Assembly (NCBI GenBank): GCA_031263665.1
Contig: JAISFJ010000140.1
Span: forward strand, 1-7,491
DNA: 7,491 bases
Origin: Coriobacteriales bacterium
GTDB taxonomy: Bacteria > Actinomycetota > Coriobacteriia > Coriobacteriales > UBA8131
Direction of reading: 5' to 3'
The notes beneath the pieces are model-generated. The model was not told where the DNA came from. It saw nothing but the letters and a program-made list of their open reading frames with translations, and made no database searches. The position numbers were made by a program, and so were the translations under genes. Positions 1-6,650 of the stretch are shown piece by piece; position 1 is the first letter of the stretch, and each line of letters begins with the position of its first letter.

Positions 1-31
1 ACTCTCCCGCAAACTCACGTAACTGGTTCAT
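1..31 (-). CDS. Start of an unidentified gene (3' part outside window)
   Basis: Ten codons and one base are visible, reading MNQLREFAGE, from an ATG at 31-29 to the window edge. A strong Shine-Dalgarno sequence GGAGG at 40-36 lies four bases before the ATG, which makes the start credible. The gene follows arsM by 168 bp in the same direction, so it could be cotranscribed with it or have its own promoter. Ten residues are too few to assign a family, and no function is proposed. Confidence 0.6.
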   Translation of the reverse strand, partial: MNQLREFAGE

Positions 32-199
32 TGTTCCTCCAAAGAATAAGACAGATGGAGACGTAATCTCCCCTGTTATGGTTCCTCCAAGTTATGACAG
101 CAATCATGTGGCCTCGGCACTCATGCCGCCCTATACCGTCTTGCCTCGGTCGCGCGGTCGCAAGGTCGTGCTGTTGCGCGGTCGCGCACAGTTGGCTTC
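32..199 (-). other. Spacer between arsM and the partial left-edge gene
   Basis: This 168-bp stretch shows no convincing gene. It holds two direct copies of GCGCGGTCGC (152-161 and 176-185). It also has a small hairpin, GGAGA/TCTCC with a five-base loop, at 57-71, and two copies of a Shine-Dalgarno-like block (33-42 and 81-90). The GC-rich repeats next to the arsM stop could form structure at the mRNA 3' end, but no T-tract follows them, so a Rho-independent terminator is not supported. Confidence 0.5.
33..90 (-). repeat. Duplicated ribosome-binding-site block TTGGAGGAAC
   Basis: On the minus strand the ten bases TTGGAGGAAC occur at 90-81 and again at 42-33, exactly 48 bp apart. The downstream copy is followed by ATG at 31. 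The upstream copy is followed at the equivalent place by ATA at 79-77. The reading frame from that ATA is open and in frame with the ATG. This could be chance, a small duplication, or a lost earlier start codon. Confidence 0.5.
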
Positions 200-1249
200 C
201 TAGCAGCAGCTTCCGCCGGAGCAGTCGCAGGAGTCGTCACTGCCGCCTCCGGAACAGTCAAAGGCGCCGTAGTGCACCGAATGGTCGCCCGTGACCTTGA
301 ATGCCTTGCCAAAACGCGTTTCTTCCACCATGCCCGCGGTGTTGCCGCAGACCAACATGGGTTGTCCGGTGAAGAAACGGTGATGGTCATCGAGGTCAAA
401 GTGGTGCGGATAGCCGGGAATGGTGCCCGAGTAATACGCCACCTGACCGTAGTCCTCACAGATGTCTTCGAGCACATCCAGCTTAAACGCCCGCACGGTG
501 CGTGAGCTGTAGTTGACCATGCCCACCTTGGCGGCGATTTCGTCGTTATCCAGGCTGATGGAGCAGTTGCTCATGTAGCGGAAGTCAGGCCAACCCACTT
601 TGGCCAACAGGCGCCGAAAATCCTCAACATACATTGAGCCGCCCAGGCACTCGCCGCGCAGCACCGGGTCCTCGGAGAGTTCTTTGGGAACACGGCGGTC
701 GGCAAAAACATCGGAGAAATATAGTTCGCCGCCGGGCTTGAGGATACGGAAAATCTCTTTGAACACCAGTTCTTTTTCCGGTGAAAGATTGATGACGCAG
801 TTTGATATGACCACGTCGATGGAGGCGTCCGCAATGCCGATGGAGGCCAAATCCTCGATGTAGCCCTGTTCGAACTCCACATTTGAAGCAGAATAGCCAA
901 ACTTATCCTTGTGATAATCCTGATACTTGCGGGCGACTTCCAACTGTTCTTCGGTCATGTCCACACCGATGACATGGCCTTTTTCACCCACCAGCTTGGA
1001 GGCGATATAGACATCGCGCCCGGTGCCGCAGCCCAAATCGAGAACGGTCATGCCCTCCAAAAACGGCGGCAAGGGAGAGCCACAACCATAAAAACGGTCG
1101 AGAATTTCTTCCGCAATCAGCGGCAACACCTCGCGTACTTCTTTGGGAAGCGACTCCTCGCCGCAGCAACAGGCACTGGTCTGAAGGTCCTTGTTGCCAG
1201 TCAGCGTTTTGCCGTAGTACTCCTTCACCTTTTCTAGAACATCGCTCAT
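200..1249 (-). CDS. arsM: Arsenite S-adenosylmethionine methyltransferase ArsM with Cys-rich tail
   Basis: This cytosolic enzyme transfers methyl groups from SAM to trivalent arsenic, producing methylated, partly volatile arsenicals. The 349-residue protein has a class I methyltransferase core: motif I LDLGCGTGRD (70-79), acidic loop GVDMTEEQL (95-103), SNCVINLS (149-156) and LKPGGELYFSDVFADRR (170-186). Cysteines match the As(III)-binding set of the family: one of Cys27-29, Cys56 in YGCG, Cys151 in SNC and Cys201 in GEC. The usual C-terminal domain follows, with DDHH (287-290), CGNTAGM (301-307) and HYGAFD (326-331). The last 18 residues add five cysteines (332, 341, 343, 348, 349) among Gly, Ser and Asp. 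I chose ATG 1249 because AAAGGA lies six bases upstream and the protein then begins like family members, with the VKEYYGK segment near residue 8. An in-frame GTG at 1303 with a good GGGAGG site is an alternative that adds 18 residues. The gene is the odd one out beside a housekeeping block and has its own AT-rich leader. Confidence 0.93.
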   Translation of the reverse strand: MSDVLEKVKEYYGKTLTGNKDLQTSACCCGEESLPKEVREVLPLIAEEILDRFYGCGSPLPPFLEGMTVLDLGCGTGRDVYIASKLVGEKGHVIGVDMTEEQLEVARKYQDYHKDKFGYSASNVEFEQGYIEDLASIGIADASIDVVISNCVINLSPEKELVFKEIFRILKPGGELYFSDVFADRRVPKELSEDPVLRGECLGGSMYVEDFRRLLAKVGWPDFRYMSNCSISLDNDEIAAKVGMVNYSSRTVRAFKLDVLEDICEDYGQVAYYSGTIPGYPHHFDLDDHHRFFTGQPMLVCGNTAGMVEETRFGKAFKVTGDHSVHYGAFDCSGGGSDDSCDCSGGSCC

Positions 1250-1303
1250 AATTATTCCTTTCTTTTGCTTGACTAATCCCGTCTCCTTTTGCTGGGCTAC
1301 CAC

Positions 1304-1315
1304 GGCGCCCCTCCC
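1304..1315 (-). promoter_or_regulatory. Alternative ribosome-binding site for a longer ArsM
   Basis: GGGAGG at 1315-1310 lies six bases before a GTG codon at 1303-1301 that is in frame with arsM, with no stop between. Initiation here would add MVAQQKETGLVKQKKGII before Met1. The extension is short and basic and resembles no ArsM N-terminus I know, so the ATG at 1249 is preferred. The strength and spacing of this site mean it cannot be dismissed. Confidence 0.35.
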
Positions 1316-1319
1316 AGCA

Positions 1320-1352
1320 TATTCAAAACGATACAAGAGTAATACAAATATA
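1320..1352 (-). repeat. Three phased direct repeats TTGTAT / TTGTAT / TTGAAT
   Basis: On the plus strand ATTCAA starts at 1321 and ATACAA at 1331 and 1342, giving spacings of 10 and 11 bp, about one helical turn. The last two units extend as ATACAAGAGTA and ATACAAATATA and match at 8 of 11 positions. They lie across the candidate arsM -10 and transcription start. Direct repeats on one face of the helix suggest a cooperative regulator site, though AT-rich sequence can give such matches by chance. Confidence 0.4.
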
Positions 1353-1428
1353 GGATACTGTCTAGTAGTTCGAATCGAAAATAATCATAATTCCCCTCCC
1401 CGATTACAGGTCGCAGGGCGTTAACTAC

Positions 1429-2331
1429 TCAGGAGCGGGGGTGGGCGCGGGTGTGGGCTTCTTTGAGGTGGGAGACGGACAGGTGTGTGTATACTTGCGT
1501 GGTTGACAGGCTCGCGTGGCCGAGCATCTCTTGTACTGAACGCAAATCGGCACCGTTATCTAAGACATCGGTGGCAAAGGAATGACGCAGGTCGTGCGGT
1601 GACAGCGAATCATCAAGTCCCGCCTGACGAATCACCTGCTTAAACATCTTGCGGATGGCGTCGGTGCTCATAGCCTTTCCGCGCCTCGTGAGGAAAAGCG
1701 CGTCTATCGGTTTTTCCGCGCGAGCCAACAAATCGAGGCGGGCGGTTGTAAGATATTCATGAAGCGTGCGCAGCGCAAGCCTGTGGAGAGGGATGATGCG
1801 CTGTTTGGAGCCCTTGCCGAGTACGGTGACCTGCATCTGAGCAAAATCAATCGAGGCTACGGTAAGGCCCGCTACCTCCGAAATACGCGCCCCACTCGCA
1901 TAGAACAGCTCGATTATCGCCTGATTGCGCAATCCCACCGATGTGGTGACATCGCTGACTTCCAATAATCGTGACACGTCTTGCGCGGCAAGGGTCGTGG
2001 GCAGACGCTTGGGCTGTTTTGGACCCGAGACAACGCTCAGAGGGTCGTCGTCGAGGTAGTCGGTTTCCACCAGCCAGGAAAAAAAGGCCTTGACGGCCGA
2101 GAGATGCCGCTGGATGGTAGTTCTGCTATAGCGGGCGCGGTCCATCTCGGCAAGATAGCGGCGGACAACCTTGTGGTTAAGGCTCGTAAGCTCAAGTCGC
2201 TCGCGGTCCATCCACGAAAAGAAGTTATCGAGGTCACAACCGTACGCGCGAATGGTATGCGACGAAAGGTTACGCTCAACACAAAGCACCGTGAGAAAGG
2301 AGTCGATAAGATGTTGCCTGTCTTTTATCAT
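1429..2331 (-). CDS. xerC: Tyrosine recombinase XerC
   Basis: A site-specific recombinase that, with a XerD partner, resolves chromosome dimers at dif in the terminus region during division. The 300-residue length is typical. The N-terminal SAM-like core-binding domain covers about 5-90. The catalytic domain follows with all six expected residues: Arg149 in GARISE, Lys173 in GKGSKQR, His246 and Arg249 in HDLRH, His272 in LGHAS and nucleophile Tyr281 in YTHLS. The gene therefore looks intact and active. Its ATG lies four bases after the trmFO stop and lacks a strong Shine-Dalgarno sequence, which suggests translational coupling to trmFO. XerC and XerD are hard to separate by motif alone. The call rests on position after trmFO, where XerC (CodV) sits in Bacillus and relatives. 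It has no integrase-type extra N-terminal domain and no attachment site nearby, so a mobile-element integrase is unlikely. Confidence 0.9.
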   Translation of the reverse strand: MIKDRQHLIDSFLTVLCVERNLSSHTIRAYGCDLDNFFSWMDRERLELTSLNHKVVRRYLAEMDRARYSRTTIQRHLSAVKAFFSWLVETDYLDDDPLSVVSGPKQPKRLPTTLAAQDVSRLLEVSDVTTSVGLRNQAIIELFYASGARISEVAGLTVASIDFAQMQVTVLGKGSKQRIIPLHRLALRTLHEYLTTARLDLLARAEKPIDALFLTRRGKAMSTDAIRKMFKQVIRQAGLDDSLSPHDLRHSFATDVLDNGADLRSVQEMLGHASLSTTQVYTHLSVSHLKEAHTRAHPRS

Positions 2332-2335
2332 CTAC

Positions 2336-3709
2336 TCATGGTAGCAAAAGGGGCACCTCATACGACGGGAGAAATGAAAGAAAACTGTTCCGCTTTCGAA
2401 ACGCCTCAATGCTGATACGGGAACGAAGGCTGTAGGCCTCATAGCGCTCATTTTTGCGGCGCACGGTTTTTGCCAAAGGCTTGACGATGCCGTAATTGAC
2501 GTGCATGGGTTGATAGTTAGTATTGGCAGGGTCGGTCGCGTAGGCAAACAGGGAGCCGAGTACGGTTTCTTCTGGCAAAAGAGCAGGCTTCATATCCTGC
2601 AACTGGGCATACGTGGCAAGTGCCGCGAACAAACCACTCGCTATCGCTTCAACATAGCCTTCGGTGCCGGTAATCTGCCCGGCAAAACGCAGGGACGGAG
2701 CGCCACGCAGGGCAAATCCTTCATCAAGCACCTGAGGTGAATCGATGAACGTATTGCGGTGCATGACTCCATACCGGAAAAACACCGCTTTTTCAAAGCC
2801 GGGAATGAGACGGAATATCCGCTTTTGCTCGCCAAAGGTCAGATTGGTTTGAAAGCCAACCAGATTGTAGGCCGTCTGGTTGTTGTTTTCCGGACGCAGC
2901 TGAACAACCGCCCAGGGGCGCTGATTTGTTCGCGGGTCTTTAAGCCCCACAGGTTTGAGCGCACCGTAGCGCAAGGTATCATGCCCGCTACGCGCGACTT
3001 CCTCTATCGGTTGGCACGCCTGAAACAGCTCGGCGGTCTCAAAGGAACGCGGCAGGGTTCGCTCGCCTTTTACCAATTCTTCTATGAGCGCATCATATTC
3101 CTTACGCGTCAAAGGAGCGTTGAGATAGTCGGCTCCACTTTTATCGTAGCGCGATTGAAAAAACAAACGCTCCAAGTCCAAGGAGTCGGCATCGACGATG
3201 GGCGCGGCCGCGTCATAAAACGCAAGGCTCTTGCGCTTGAGAAGCCCTACCAACTGTGCCTCAAAGCTCGAAGAAGTCAGAGGCCCTGTCGCGATGATGC
3301 CCGGACTTTGCGCCACCACCAGTGCGGGAAGGCTCGTGAACTCTTCGCGGATAAGCTCGATGCCCTCGTGGGCCTCCAAATTTCTCGTCACAAGCCTCCC
3401 AAAAGCATCGCGGTCAACAGCGAGAGCGCCACCGGCCGCCACCCGCGTTGAAAACGCACAGTGCAAAAGATAAGAGCCGAGCGTGGCCAATTCATATTTA
3501 AGGGCACCGGCAGCCGAGCTTTCGTCAAGACTTTTCAGGGAGTTTGAACAGACGAGTTCCGCCAAGTCGCCACTTTTGTGAACGGGAGTCCGCCGCTTTG
3601 GACGCATCTCATACAAGCGCACCGACACGCCCCGCTCGGCAAGCTGCCAGGCGGCTTCTGAGCCGGCAAGCCCTCCGCCTATGATGGTTACGGTATCCGT
3701 TAGAGCCAT
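2336..3709 (-). CDS. trmFO: TrmFO, folate/FAD-dependent tRNA (uracil-54-C5)-methyltransferase
   Basis: This cytosolic enzyme makes ribothymidine at position 54 of the tRNA T-loop. It takes the methylene carbon from 5,10-methylenetetrahydrofolate and uses reduced FAD, not SAM. The 457-residue protein is close to family size. It opens with a Rossmann FAD motif, VTIIGGGLAGSEAAWQLAERG (7-27), then YEMRP (33-37) and CSNSLKS (54-60). The conserved cysteines Cys54 and Cys232 (in ACQPIEE) correspond to the two functionally important cysteines of the Bacillus enzyme. Other family segments are RYGALKPVGL (247-256), YNLVGFQTNL (281-290), GYVEAIASG (351-359) and NYQPMHVNYG (398-407). The start at 3709 is supported by GGAGAG five bases upstream. 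dprA ends 51 bp before it and xerC begins four bases after it. In many Gram-positive genomes topA lies between dprA and trmFO, but here it does not. The older name for the gene is gid. Confidence 0.95.
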   Translation of the reverse strand: MALTDTVTIIGGGLAGSEAAWQLAERGVSVRLYEMRPKRRTPVHKSGDLAELVCSNSLKSLDESSAAGALKYELATLGSYLLHCAFSTRVAAGGALAVDRDAFGRLVTRNLEAHEGIELIREEFTSLPALVVAQSPGIIATGPLTSSSFEAQLVGLLKRKSLAFYDAAAPIVDADSLDLERLFFQSRYDKSGADYLNAPLTRKEYDALIEELVKGERTLPRSFETAELFQACQPIEEVARSGHDTLRYGALKPVGLKDPRTNQRPWAVVQLRPENNNQTAYNLVGFQTNLTFGEQKRIFRLIPGFEKAVFFRYGVMHRNTFIDSPQVLDEGFALRGAPSLRFAGQITGTEGYVEAIASGLFAALATYAQLQDMKPALLPEETVLGSLFAYATDPANTNYQPMHVNYGIVKPLAKTVRRKNERYEAYSLRSRISIEAFRKRNSFLSFLPSYEVPLLLP

Positions 3710-3760
3710 TTTTTCTCTCCGTTTACAAGGGAAGTGCCGAGTTGTTTGTGCGCCAGATGC
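3710..3760 (-). other. dprA-trmFO spacer, where topA would often lie
   Basis: The 51 bp between the dprA stop and the trmFO start hold the trmFO Shine-Dalgarno sequence (GGAGAG, 3720-3715). I see no terminator, no clear promoter and no recognisable remnant of topoisomerase I. Cotranscription of trmFO with dprA is likely. Confidence 0.6.
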
Positions 3761-4738
3761 TCACATGCCAGCCGCATAACGACCATCCCGAAGCCGCGTC
3801 ACAAGACCCGCGAGTTCCAACGCCGTAAGATAGCGTATCACCTCTGTGACATCATCGCCACAAATACCTAAAAGCTCTTCGGCGCGAAGCGGCTGATGGA
3901 TGATGGCGGTAAGCGTTTGGGCCTTCATTTTGTCTTCCGCCGTCAACTCAGACGTGTGAGCAGACGGCAACACGACGGTGGGAGCAATAGGGACAACCGA
4001 CGCGGTGGGAAAAGCGGTGGGCAGTCCAAATATCTGGGTCAGAGCATCTTCAAAACTCTCATCATCAACAATGGGCAGCGCTCCCTGAAAGATGAGGCGG
4101 TTTGCTCCCTTCGACTCCTGAGCGAAAATCGACCCAGGCACCGCGAGCACCTCCTTGCCCTGAGCCAAAGTCGCATCGGCAGTCGAGAAGGTACCGCTCG
4201 GCAACCCTGCTTCGACAATGAGGGTGGCGCGCGCGATGCCGGCGATGAGACGGTTGCGCTTGCGAAAACTCCACCGCGAAGGCGCTGAGCCCCAGGGGGC
4301 TTCTGAAACGATGGTTCCACCTTCCGCAAGGATTTGAGCGAACAGGTCGCGCGCACGAGCAGGATACACAACGTCTGCCCCGCACCCAAGCACAACAACG
4401 GTTTTGCCTCCCACCTCCAACGCTCCTTTGTGCGCGGCCTGGTCGCAGCCAATTGCCCCACCCGACACCACGACGATGCCACGCGCGGCCGCCAATCGAG
4501 CAAAACGCCGTGCACAGTTGAGGCCATAGGGAGTTGCCTTGCGCGCGCCAACAATAGCCAAACCCGGCATCGAAAGGAGCTCATGGCCGCCTTTGATATA
4601 GATGCGCTTGGGAACCTGCTCAACCCGATACAAGCCTTCAGGAAAGCGCGGGTCCTGCTGCTCGATTTCCCAACGTAGTTCCTCGTGCGTCTCGCCAGCC
4701 TGCTGAACGCGTTTATCCGCTGCTTTTACTGAGGTCAT
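3761..4738 (-). CDS. dprA: DNA processing protein DprA (Smf)
   Basis: DprA binds incoming single-stranded DNA in the cytosol during natural transformation and loads RecA on it. It is also found in non-competent bacteria. The 325-residue protein has the Rossmann-like core at about 25-235: AIVGARKATPYG (61-72), SGGAIGCDQAAH (92-103), VVVLGCGADVVYP (114-126), FRKRNRLIAG (158-167), SGTFSTA (181-187), GKEVLAVPGSI (194-204) and GANRLI (211-216). A winged-helix domain follows at about 266-323, ending LVTRLRDGRY. There is a short N-terminal lead and little room for the SAM-like domain some homologues carry. The segment usually written GLARGID reads GAIGCD here; it keeps the aspartate but has Cys in place of the usual hydrophobic residue. 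The ATG overlaps the comM stop as ATGA, with no strong ribosome-binding site, so translation is probably coupled. Confidence 0.94.
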   Translation of the reverse strand: MTSVKAADKRVQQAGETHEELRWEIEQQDPRFPEGLYRVEQVPKRIYIKGGHELLSMPGLAIVGARKATPYGLNCARRFARLAAARGIVVVSGGAIGCDQAAHKGALEVGGKTVVVLGCGADVVYPARARDLFAQILAEGGTIVSEAPWGSAPSRWSFRKRNRLIAGIARATLIVEAGLPSGTFSTADATLAQGKEVLAVPGSIFAQESKGANRLIFQGALPIVDDESFEDALTQIFGLPTAFPTASVVPIAPTVVLPSAHTSELTAEDKMKAQTLTAIIHQPLRAEELLGICGDDVTEVIRYLTALELAGLVTRLRDGRYAAGM

Positions 4739-6279
4739 GCCGCCACCGACTCCCGGTCATTTTTGCGAAAACTCATGGCCTCCAACAGATGCTCGCTTGT
4801 GACCCGCTCGCTTTCCTCCATATCAGCGATGGTACGAGCGACGGCAACGGCGCACATGATTCCCCGTCCACTCAGCTGATAGCGCTCCGCCATCATCTCA
4901 AGCGATGCCCGTTCCTTGGTTCCAAATCGACACGAAGCGAGCAGGGCTGCCCCCGAACCATTGGCAAGAGTCGAATTGGCAATCAAGCCCTGCTCTTCAT
5001 CGCGAGCCTGCCGCTGGGTCGCAAAGGCACGTGCCCGCATGACACCCTCCTTTAACTGGGCGGAGCTTGTCCCTTGCCCCGTATTGAGTACATGGGCCGC
5101 GTCGGAGCGCCACACGTCAACGATTATCTCGATGCGGTCCATAAGCGGTCCGCCCACCTTTCCCTGATAGCGGCTGATTTGCGGGACCGTACAGGTACAG
5201 CTCCGTTTGGGGTCACCATAAAACCCACAGGGACAGGGATTTGACGCGGCCACAAACATGAAGCGCGCCGGGAAAACAACCGTGCCGCTGGCGCGAGCTA
5301 ACGTAACAAAGCCCTGCTCCATAGGCTGACGAAGGAGTTGGAGTACCGACGAGCCAAACTCGGGAAGCTCGTCAAGAAAAAGCACCCCGTTATGGGCAAG
5401 CGACACCTCCCCCGCTGTTGTGGGGTTTCCCCCACCGATGAGTCCCGCCCGGGAAGCCCCATGATGTGGCGCTCTGAACGGGCGCTCACCTTGAAGTATC
5501 CAATCGAAGGGTAGTCCGGCAACCGAATGGATGAGCGCGCTTTCAACACGCTCGTCTTCGGCAAGTGGCGGCAATATGGAGGGCAGTCTGCTCGCAAGCA
5601 TGGTTTTACCCGACCCAGGCGGCCCCACCATCAATAGGCCATGTGAGCCTGCCGCCGCTATCTGAAGGGCGCGTTTTGCCAGGTCGTTGCCCGCGATGTC
5701 GGCGTAATCGGTGCCCGTATCACCACTGGTCACCATGGTGGGCTCCGGCTGTGCAAAACACCCGCTTCTCAAATCGGAGAGGTGCTCAAGACAGATATGT
5801 TCCTGCCCTCGTTGCGTAAAAACGCCGGCAACGGTCGGCCCCGTCATAAGGCCCCAGCCCCGCTCCTGCGCGATATGCTCATACGCAAGTTGCCCAAAGA
5901 TGGCTTTCACGCTGCCGTCGAGCGAGAGTTCTCCCACACAGAGCCGGTTTTTGACGAGTTCAGGATTTATCTGGCCGGTAGCGATAAGAAAACCTAAGGC
6001 GATGGGCAGGTCGAAGCCCGAGCCGACTTTCCGTACGGAACCCGGCGCCAGATTCACCACAACAAAGCGATTGCGCATTTCAAAGTGGGCCGCCTTGAGC
6101 GCCTGGCGTACCCGTTGCTTCGCCTCCTGAATGGCGGTATCCGGCATACCGACGATATGAATACCCGGCAGGCCCGAACCAACGCTCACCTCAACCGTGA
6201 CCGGCACGGCATCGATACCCTGAATCGTTGCGGTCGTAACAAAGCCGACCTGTTCTTCACGTCGAGTCATGTCTCGCAC
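4735..6279 (-). CDS. comM: ComM/YifB family AAA+ Mg-chelatase-like helicase
   Basis: In Vibrio and Haemophilus ComM is a hexameric helicase that drives branch migration to integrate taken-up DNA. Homologues called YifB are also common in bacteria not known to be competent. The 514-residue length is typical. Residues 10-175 form the Lon/S5-like N-terminal domain, with GLPGIHIVGMPDTAIQEAKQRVR (36-58) and VNLAPG (75-80). The AAA+ module has Walker A GPPGSGKT (219-226), RAPHHGAS (269-276), Walker B VLFLDELPEF (299-308), sensor-type SNP (346-348) and DRIEI (381-385). The four cysteines 349, 351, 361 and 363 (PCPCGFYG and SCTC) are the family's putative metal-binding cluster. The C-terminal Mg-chelatase domain ends near 505. 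The GTG start at 6279 has AAGG six bases upstream and overlaps the yraN TAG stop by one base. The in-frame ATG at 6270 is a weaker alternative, three residues shorter. Confidence 0.94.
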   Translation of the reverse strand: MRDMTRREEQVGFVTTATIQGIDAVPVTVEVSVGSGLPGIHIVGMPDTAIQEAKQRVRQALKAAHFEMRNRFVVVNLAPGSVRKVGSGFDLPIALGFLIATGQINPELVKNRLCVGELSLDGSVKAIFGQLAYEHIAQERGWGLMTGPTVAGVFTQRGQEHICLEHLSDLRSGCFAQPEPTMVTSGDTGTDYADIAGNDLAKRALQIAAAGSHGLLMVGPPGSGKTMLASRLPSILPPLAEDERVESALIHSVAGLPFDWILQGERPFRAPHHGASRAGLIGGGNPTTAGEVSLAHNGVLFLDELPEFGSSVLQLLRQPMEQGFVTLARASGTVVFPARFMFVAASNPCPCGFYGDPKRSCTCTVPQISRYQGKVGGPLMDRIEIIVDVWRSDAAHVLNTGQGTSSAQLKEGVMRARAFATQRQARDEEQGLIANSTLANGSGAALLASCRFGTKERASLEMMAERYQLSGRGIMCAVAVARTIADMEESERVTSEHLLEAMSFRKNDRESVAA

Positions 6280-6650
6280 TAGTCGCCTTCGCCGTAAGCG
6301 TCACGGTGATACCGTAAAAATGCCTTGCCGTCGGCGGAAATCAGCAGCGCCAGCACATCAAAGCGCACGCGCGCGGAAGGAATGTCGTGCGAGAAAAGAT
6401 ACTCGACGGCTATCTTTTCGTAACGTCTCCGCTTCCTGCGGTCAACCGCGTCCTCAGGAAAACCCGCGGAGTTTGATGAGCGGGTCTTAACCTCTATAAA
6501 AACAAGCTCATCCCCCTCACGCGCTATCACGTCCGCCTCTCCCGCCTGACACCTCCAATTGCGCTCGATAACCTCCACGCCCGAACTCTCGAGAAAGCTG
6601 CAGGCTATGTTTTCTCCTTGACTGCCAAGTTGTTTGCGTTCTGCCGTCAT
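6279..6650 (-). CDS. yraN: YraN/UPF0102 family endonuclease-like protein
   Basis: A 123-residue protein of the UPF0102 family, which has a restriction-endonuclease-like fold. Its cellular role is not firmly established, but its constant association with rnhB, comM and dprA points to DNA or RNA-DNA hybrid metabolism. Visible motifs are LGSQGENIA (8-16, with Glu13), NWRCQAGEADVIA (31-43, with Asp40), FIEVKTR (51-57, the ExK of a PD-(D/E)xK site, Glu53 and Lys55) and VRFDVL (95-100). All candidate active-site acids and the lysine are present. The open frame extends upstream to 6713, but I place the start at ATG 6650, because AAAGGAG (6662-6656) lies five bases before it and the protein then starts just ahead of the family's first conserved block. 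Translation of comM begins within the yraN stop codon (TAGTG), so the two are coupled. Confidence 0.92.
   Translation of the reverse strand: MTAERKQLGSQGENIACSFLESSGVEVIERNWRCQAGEADVIAREGDELVFIEVKTRSSNSAGFPEDAVDRRKRRRYEKIAVEYLFSHDIPSARVRFDVLALLISADGKAFLRYHRDAYGEGD

Larger units (their letters stand above)
1250..1428 (-). promoter_or_regulatory. AT-rich arsM upstream region with candidate promoter and operator repeats
   Basis: This 179-bp gap separates xerC from arsM. A plausible sigma-70-type -10, TATATT (1352-1347), lies 16 bp after a weak -35, TTCGAA (1374-1369), which would put transcription start near 1340. The -10 overlaps the first of three phased TTGTAT/TTGAAT repeats, and the -35 lies in the palindrome TTCGA-T-TCGAA (1379-1369). 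This arrangement would suit a repressor, for example an ArsR-type regulator, although no regulator gene is in the window. The -35 match is poor, so the promoter call is tentative. I see no clear terminator for xerC in the gap. Confidence 0.35.

Noticed and set aside
152..185. GC-rich repeats after arsM as a Rho-independent terminator
   Set aside because: The copies are direct repeats with only weak self-complementarity, and no T-tract follows on the minus strand.
1250..1336. Longer arsM frame starting with TTG at 1336
   Set aside because: There is no ribosome-binding site, it overlaps the candidate promoter and transcription start, and the added residues do not look like ArsM. The starts at 1249 and 1303 are much better supported.
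1429..2331. The tyrosine recombinase as integrase of a mobile element next to arsM
   Set aside because: Its length, domain layout, coupling to trmFO and lack of attachment-site repeats all fit housekeeping XerC.
1981..2415. 144-residue plus-strand frame across xerC and the end of trmFO
   Set aside because: It is antisense to two genes with clear family motifs and crosses their junction; no supporting signal.
2759..3451. 230-residue open frame on the plus strand
   Set aside because: It lies wholly antisense to trmFO, has no recognisable domain or good ribosome-binding site, and is explained by codon bias of the true gene.
5711..6130. 139-residue plus-strand frame within comM
   Set aside because: It is antisense to the conserved N-terminal half of ComM, and its composition is that of a shadow frame.
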